Below, piece by piece: positions 31,857 to 34,160 of a DNA stretch of 34,160 nt. This DNA comes from Oribacterium sp. WCC10. Lineage in GTDB: Bacteria; Bacillota; Clostridia; Lachnospirales; Lachnospiraceae. The position numbers were made by a program, and so were the translations under genes. Numbering within the stretch: position 1 is the stretch's first letter; each line of letters opens with the position of its first letter. The stretch covers positions 1 to 34,160 of the forward strand of contig NZ_FOPH01000027.1 in NCBI RefSeq assembly GCF_900113415.1, in the 5' to 3' direction. Below the pieces are notes generated by a model, which ran no database searches, was not told where the DNA came from, and saw nothing but the letters and a program-made list of their open reading frames with translations.

Positions 31857-34020
31857 GTACACCCTTCATGGAAAGAGAGATTTTCTTTCTTTCCTTATCT
31901 ACCGACAATACCTTTACATTAACGATATCTCCGACCTTAACAACATCCAAAGGATGCTTTACGAACTTATCCGCAATCTGTGAGATATGAACAAGGCCAT
32001 CCTGATGAACTCCGATATCGACAAATGCACCGAAATCAATAACATTTCTTACAGTCCCGCTCAGAACCATCTCGGGTTTCAGATCATCAAAGTCAAGTAC
32101 ATCCGAACGAAGCACCGGTGCCGGAACATCTTCACGTGGATCACGTCCCGGTTTGGCGAGTTCCTTCACAATATCCTGAAGTGTATATTCACCGACTCCC
32201 ATCTTCTTTGCAAGTTCAGGTATAGACACTTTTGCTTCTTTTAGCTTTTTCTCAATGTCCAGTGTATTTCCGTCTTTTACATCAGTCGCGTCGAATCCAA
32301 GGAGCTTCAAGAGTTCCTTTGCAGCTTCGTAACTCTCAGGATGAACAGACGTCATATCAAGAACATCCTTACCATCACGGATACGAAGGAAGCCGGCACA
32401 CTGTTCATAAGCCTTTGGTCCAAGCTTAGGAACCTTCAAGAGTTCCTTTCTTGAAGTAAATGCACCATTCTCCTCACGGTAGGTCACAATATTCCTGGCA
32501 ATGGTTTTATTGACACCTGAAACATACTCAAGCAGTGAGAATGAGGCCGTATTGACATCAACTCCTACCTTGTTTACGCAATCCTCTACCACATTACCAA
32601 GCTGTTCGCTGAGCTTTGTCTGATTCATATCGTGCTGATACTGACCTACACCTATTGACTTCGGATCTATCTTAACAAGTTCAGCCAACGGATCCTGCAA
32701 ACGTCTGGCCATAGATGTCGCAGATCTCTGTCCGACATCAAAGTTAGGAAATTCCTCTGTCGCAAGCTTTGATGCTGAATAAACCGACGCACCTGCCTCA
32801 TTGACGATAACGTACTGGACCGGAAGCTTACTCTTATTTATAAAGTCAGCAATGATCTGTTCAGATTCACGGGATGCAGTTCCGTTTCCAAGGGAAATGA
32901 TGTCAACATGATACTTTTTGACAAGTCCCTCGATAACTCTCATTGACTCCGCAATCTTGTTCTGAGGTGCTGTCGGGAAAATAACTGTTGTATCAAGAAC
33001 CTTTCCTGTCGGGTCAACAACAGATATCTTACAGCCTGTACGGAATGCCGGATCCCATCCGAGAACAGTCTTGCCAATGATGGGTGGCTGCATCAGAAGC
33101 TGTCCAAGATTCTCTCCGAATACCTTTATAGCTCCATCCTCTGCTTTTTCCGTGAGATCGTTTCGTATCTCGGTCTCTATGGATGGTGCTATAAGTCTCT
33201 TATATGCATCCGCAGCTGCTTCCTCAAGATATGATGTTGTTTCTTTATTTCTTCCTGCACCGATGTGACGGTTCATGAACTTTATGATCTGATCCTCCGG
33301 TGCCTCAATCTTTACAGTGAGAATCTTTTCACTCTCTCCTCTGTTAAGCGCCAGAATACGATGTCCCGGAATCTTTTTAAGCGGTTCTGTATACTCATAG
33401 TAGTTCTCATACACAGTTTTTTCTTCAGCCTGCTTCTTTGTCCTTGCTGTAGATACGATATGTCCTTCCTCGTATGTCTTTTTACGTATCCACTCACGAA
33501 GACTTGCACTGTCTGATAGTGTTTCCGCTATAATATCCTCTGCACCTGCTATAGCTGCCTTTACATCAGGTACCTCTTTTTCTTCATTTATATATCTCTC
33601 AGCCTCAACTGTCACTGGGGTTTGAGACTTTCCTGAAACGATAAATACCGCCAACGGTTCCAGACCCTTCTCCTTTGCTATCATGGCTCTGGTACGGCGC
33701 TTTGGCTTGTAGGGACGATAAATATCCTCAAGCTTTACTGCAGTCTCTGCTTCATCAATCTGCTTTCTCAACTCATCTGTAAGCTTGCCCTGCTCTTCTA
33801 TGGAAGCAATGATAGTATTCTTTCTATCCTCCAGATTACGAAGATACTTGAGTCTCTCATCAAAAGCACGAAGTACATCATCATGCATTGCACCTGTCTG
33901 TTCCTTACGATAACGTGCAATAAAAGGAATGGTATTTCCCTCATCAATAAGCTTAATGACTGCTTCAGTCTGAGTCTTTTTTATACCAAGTTCCTTAGTG
34001 ATTATTTCAACAATATTCAT
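31846..34020 (-). CDS. tex: Tex, S1-domain RNA-binding transcription accessory protein
   Basis: The 724-aa product has the full Tex layout. A helical N-terminal region (about 1-190) holds the signature FIARYRKEQTGAMHDD. A YqgF/RNase H-like domain follows (about 315-450, VLGWDPAFRTGCKISVVDP). Helix-hairpin-helix motifs come next (about 490-560, with FTSRKELLKVPKLGPKAYEQ). A C-terminal S1 domain closes the protein (about 650-720, VIDFGAFVDIGVHQDGLVHIS). Tex is a housekeeping nucleic-acid-binding factor linked to transcription elongation and RNA turnover. AGAGGAAATATT precedes the ATG. It is not part of the aldarate island. Confidence 0.96.
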   Translation of the reverse strand: MNIVEIITKELGIKKTQTEAVIKLIDEGNTIPFIARYRKEQTGAMHDDVLRAFDERLKYLRNLEDRKNTIIASIEEQGKLTDELRKQIDEAETAVKLEDIYRPYKPKRRTRAMIAKEKGLEPLAVFIVSGKSQTPVTVEAERYINEEKEVPDVKAAIAGAEDIIAETLSDSASLREWIRKKTYEEGHIVSTARTKKQAEEKTVYENYYEYTEPLKKIPGHRILALNRGESEKILTVKIEAPEDQIIKFMNRHIGAGRNKETTSYLEEAAADAYKRLIAPSIETEIRNDLTEKAEDGAIKVFGENLGQLLMQPPIIGKTVLGWDPAFRTGCKISVVDPTGKVLDTTVIFPTAPQNKIAESMRVIEGLVKKYHVDIISLGNGTASRESEQIIADFINKSKLPVQYVIVNEAGASVYSASKLATEEFPNFDVGQRSATSMARRLQDPLAELVKIDPKSIGVGQYQHDMNQTKLSEQLGNVVEDCVNKVGVDVNTASFSLLEYVSGVNKTIARNIVTYREENGAFTSRKELLKVPKLGPKAYEQCAGFLRIRDGKDVLDMTSVHPESYEAAKELLKLLGFDATDVKDGNTLDIEKKLKEAKVSIPELAKKMGVGEYTLQDIVKELAKPGRDPREDVPAPVLRSDVLDFDDLKPEMVLSGTVRNVIDFGAFVDIGVHQDGLVHISQIADKFVKHPLDVVKVGDIVNVKVLSVDKERKKISLSMKGVPQK

Positions 34021-34055
34021 AATATTTCCTCTGACCGGTTTATAAAAAATCCTAT

Positions 34056-34066
34056 GTATTATATCA
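34056..34066 (-). promoter_or_regulatory. Extended -10 promoter of tex
   Basis: On the minus strand TGATATAAT (plus 34058-34066) is an extended -10 element (TG-N-TATAAT). No good -35 stands 16-18 bp upstream, which an extended -10 can do without. It lies about 38 nt before the tex start codon. Confidence 0.55.
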
Positions 34067-34160
34067 TGAGTCGCCCGACAAATGGACGTTTATATCACAT
34101 CCATTTTCGATATATTGTTCCTTGAAAACTTAATACACTATCTTTTTTATAAAAAATACG

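Noticed and set aside
34118-34140. TTGAAAACTTAATACAC at the right edge, reminiscent of the rRNA operon spacer/boxA region of Firmicutes
   Set aside because: Too short and no rRNA or tRNA sequence is present in the window; may be coincidence.

Overview
The window is a piece of a low-to-mid GC Gram-positive (Firmicutes) chromosome. Strong GGAGG-type ribosome binding sites, lipobox-bearing binding proteins and the general look of the proteins suggest class Clostridia, most likely Lachnospiraceae. That placement is inference; no rRNA or other phylogenetic marker is present and I do not name a genus. There are 27 supportable protein-coding genes, no tRNA, rRNA or CRISPR, and no transposase.

Positions 341-25991 form an aldaric-acid (D-glucarate / D-galactarate) catabolic island. 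Going leftward on the minus strand it holds: garD (galactarate dehydratase) facing a LysR gene; a gudD-tctCBA operon facing a second LysR gene; a DUF3137-like membrane protein; a second, diverged gudD; a second tctCBA operon facing a third LysR gene, followed by a B3-like metallo-beta-lactamase-fold hydrolase, garR2, a dihydrodipicolinate-synthase-fold (DapA/NanA-type) aldolase and an aldo/keto reductase; then a PrpR_N-type regulator with a ruined AAA+ core, garR1, a PPC/DUF296 protein and garK. Together they give a route from glucarate or galactarate through 5-keto-4-deoxyglucarate, pyruvate plus tartronate semialdehyde and glycerate to 2-phosphoglycerate. The classical GarL (HpcH-type) aldolase is absent. 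The DapA-fold protein is the obvious candidate for that step, and two tripartite tricarboxylate transporters (TTT) are the obvious uptake systems, in place of the MFS permeases GudP/GarP.

Positions 26137-29724 encode a polar amino-acid ABC importer of the GluABCD layout (binding protein, two permeases, ATPase). Positions 29931-31676 encode an ABC-F protein whose first nucleotide-binding domain is unusually short. Positions 31846-34020 encode Tex. These look like ordinary flanking genes.

The non-coding DNA is rich in structure. There is an intrinsic terminator placed inside the leader of gudD1, just before its ribosome binding site. A stable hairpin follows each of the three binding-protein genes. 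A 162-nt nested palindrome lies between lysR1 and gudD1. Two ~122-bp MITE-like elements and three shorter relatives are dispersed through the window. Two of the LysR-controlled divergent promoters share an inverted-repeat architecture.
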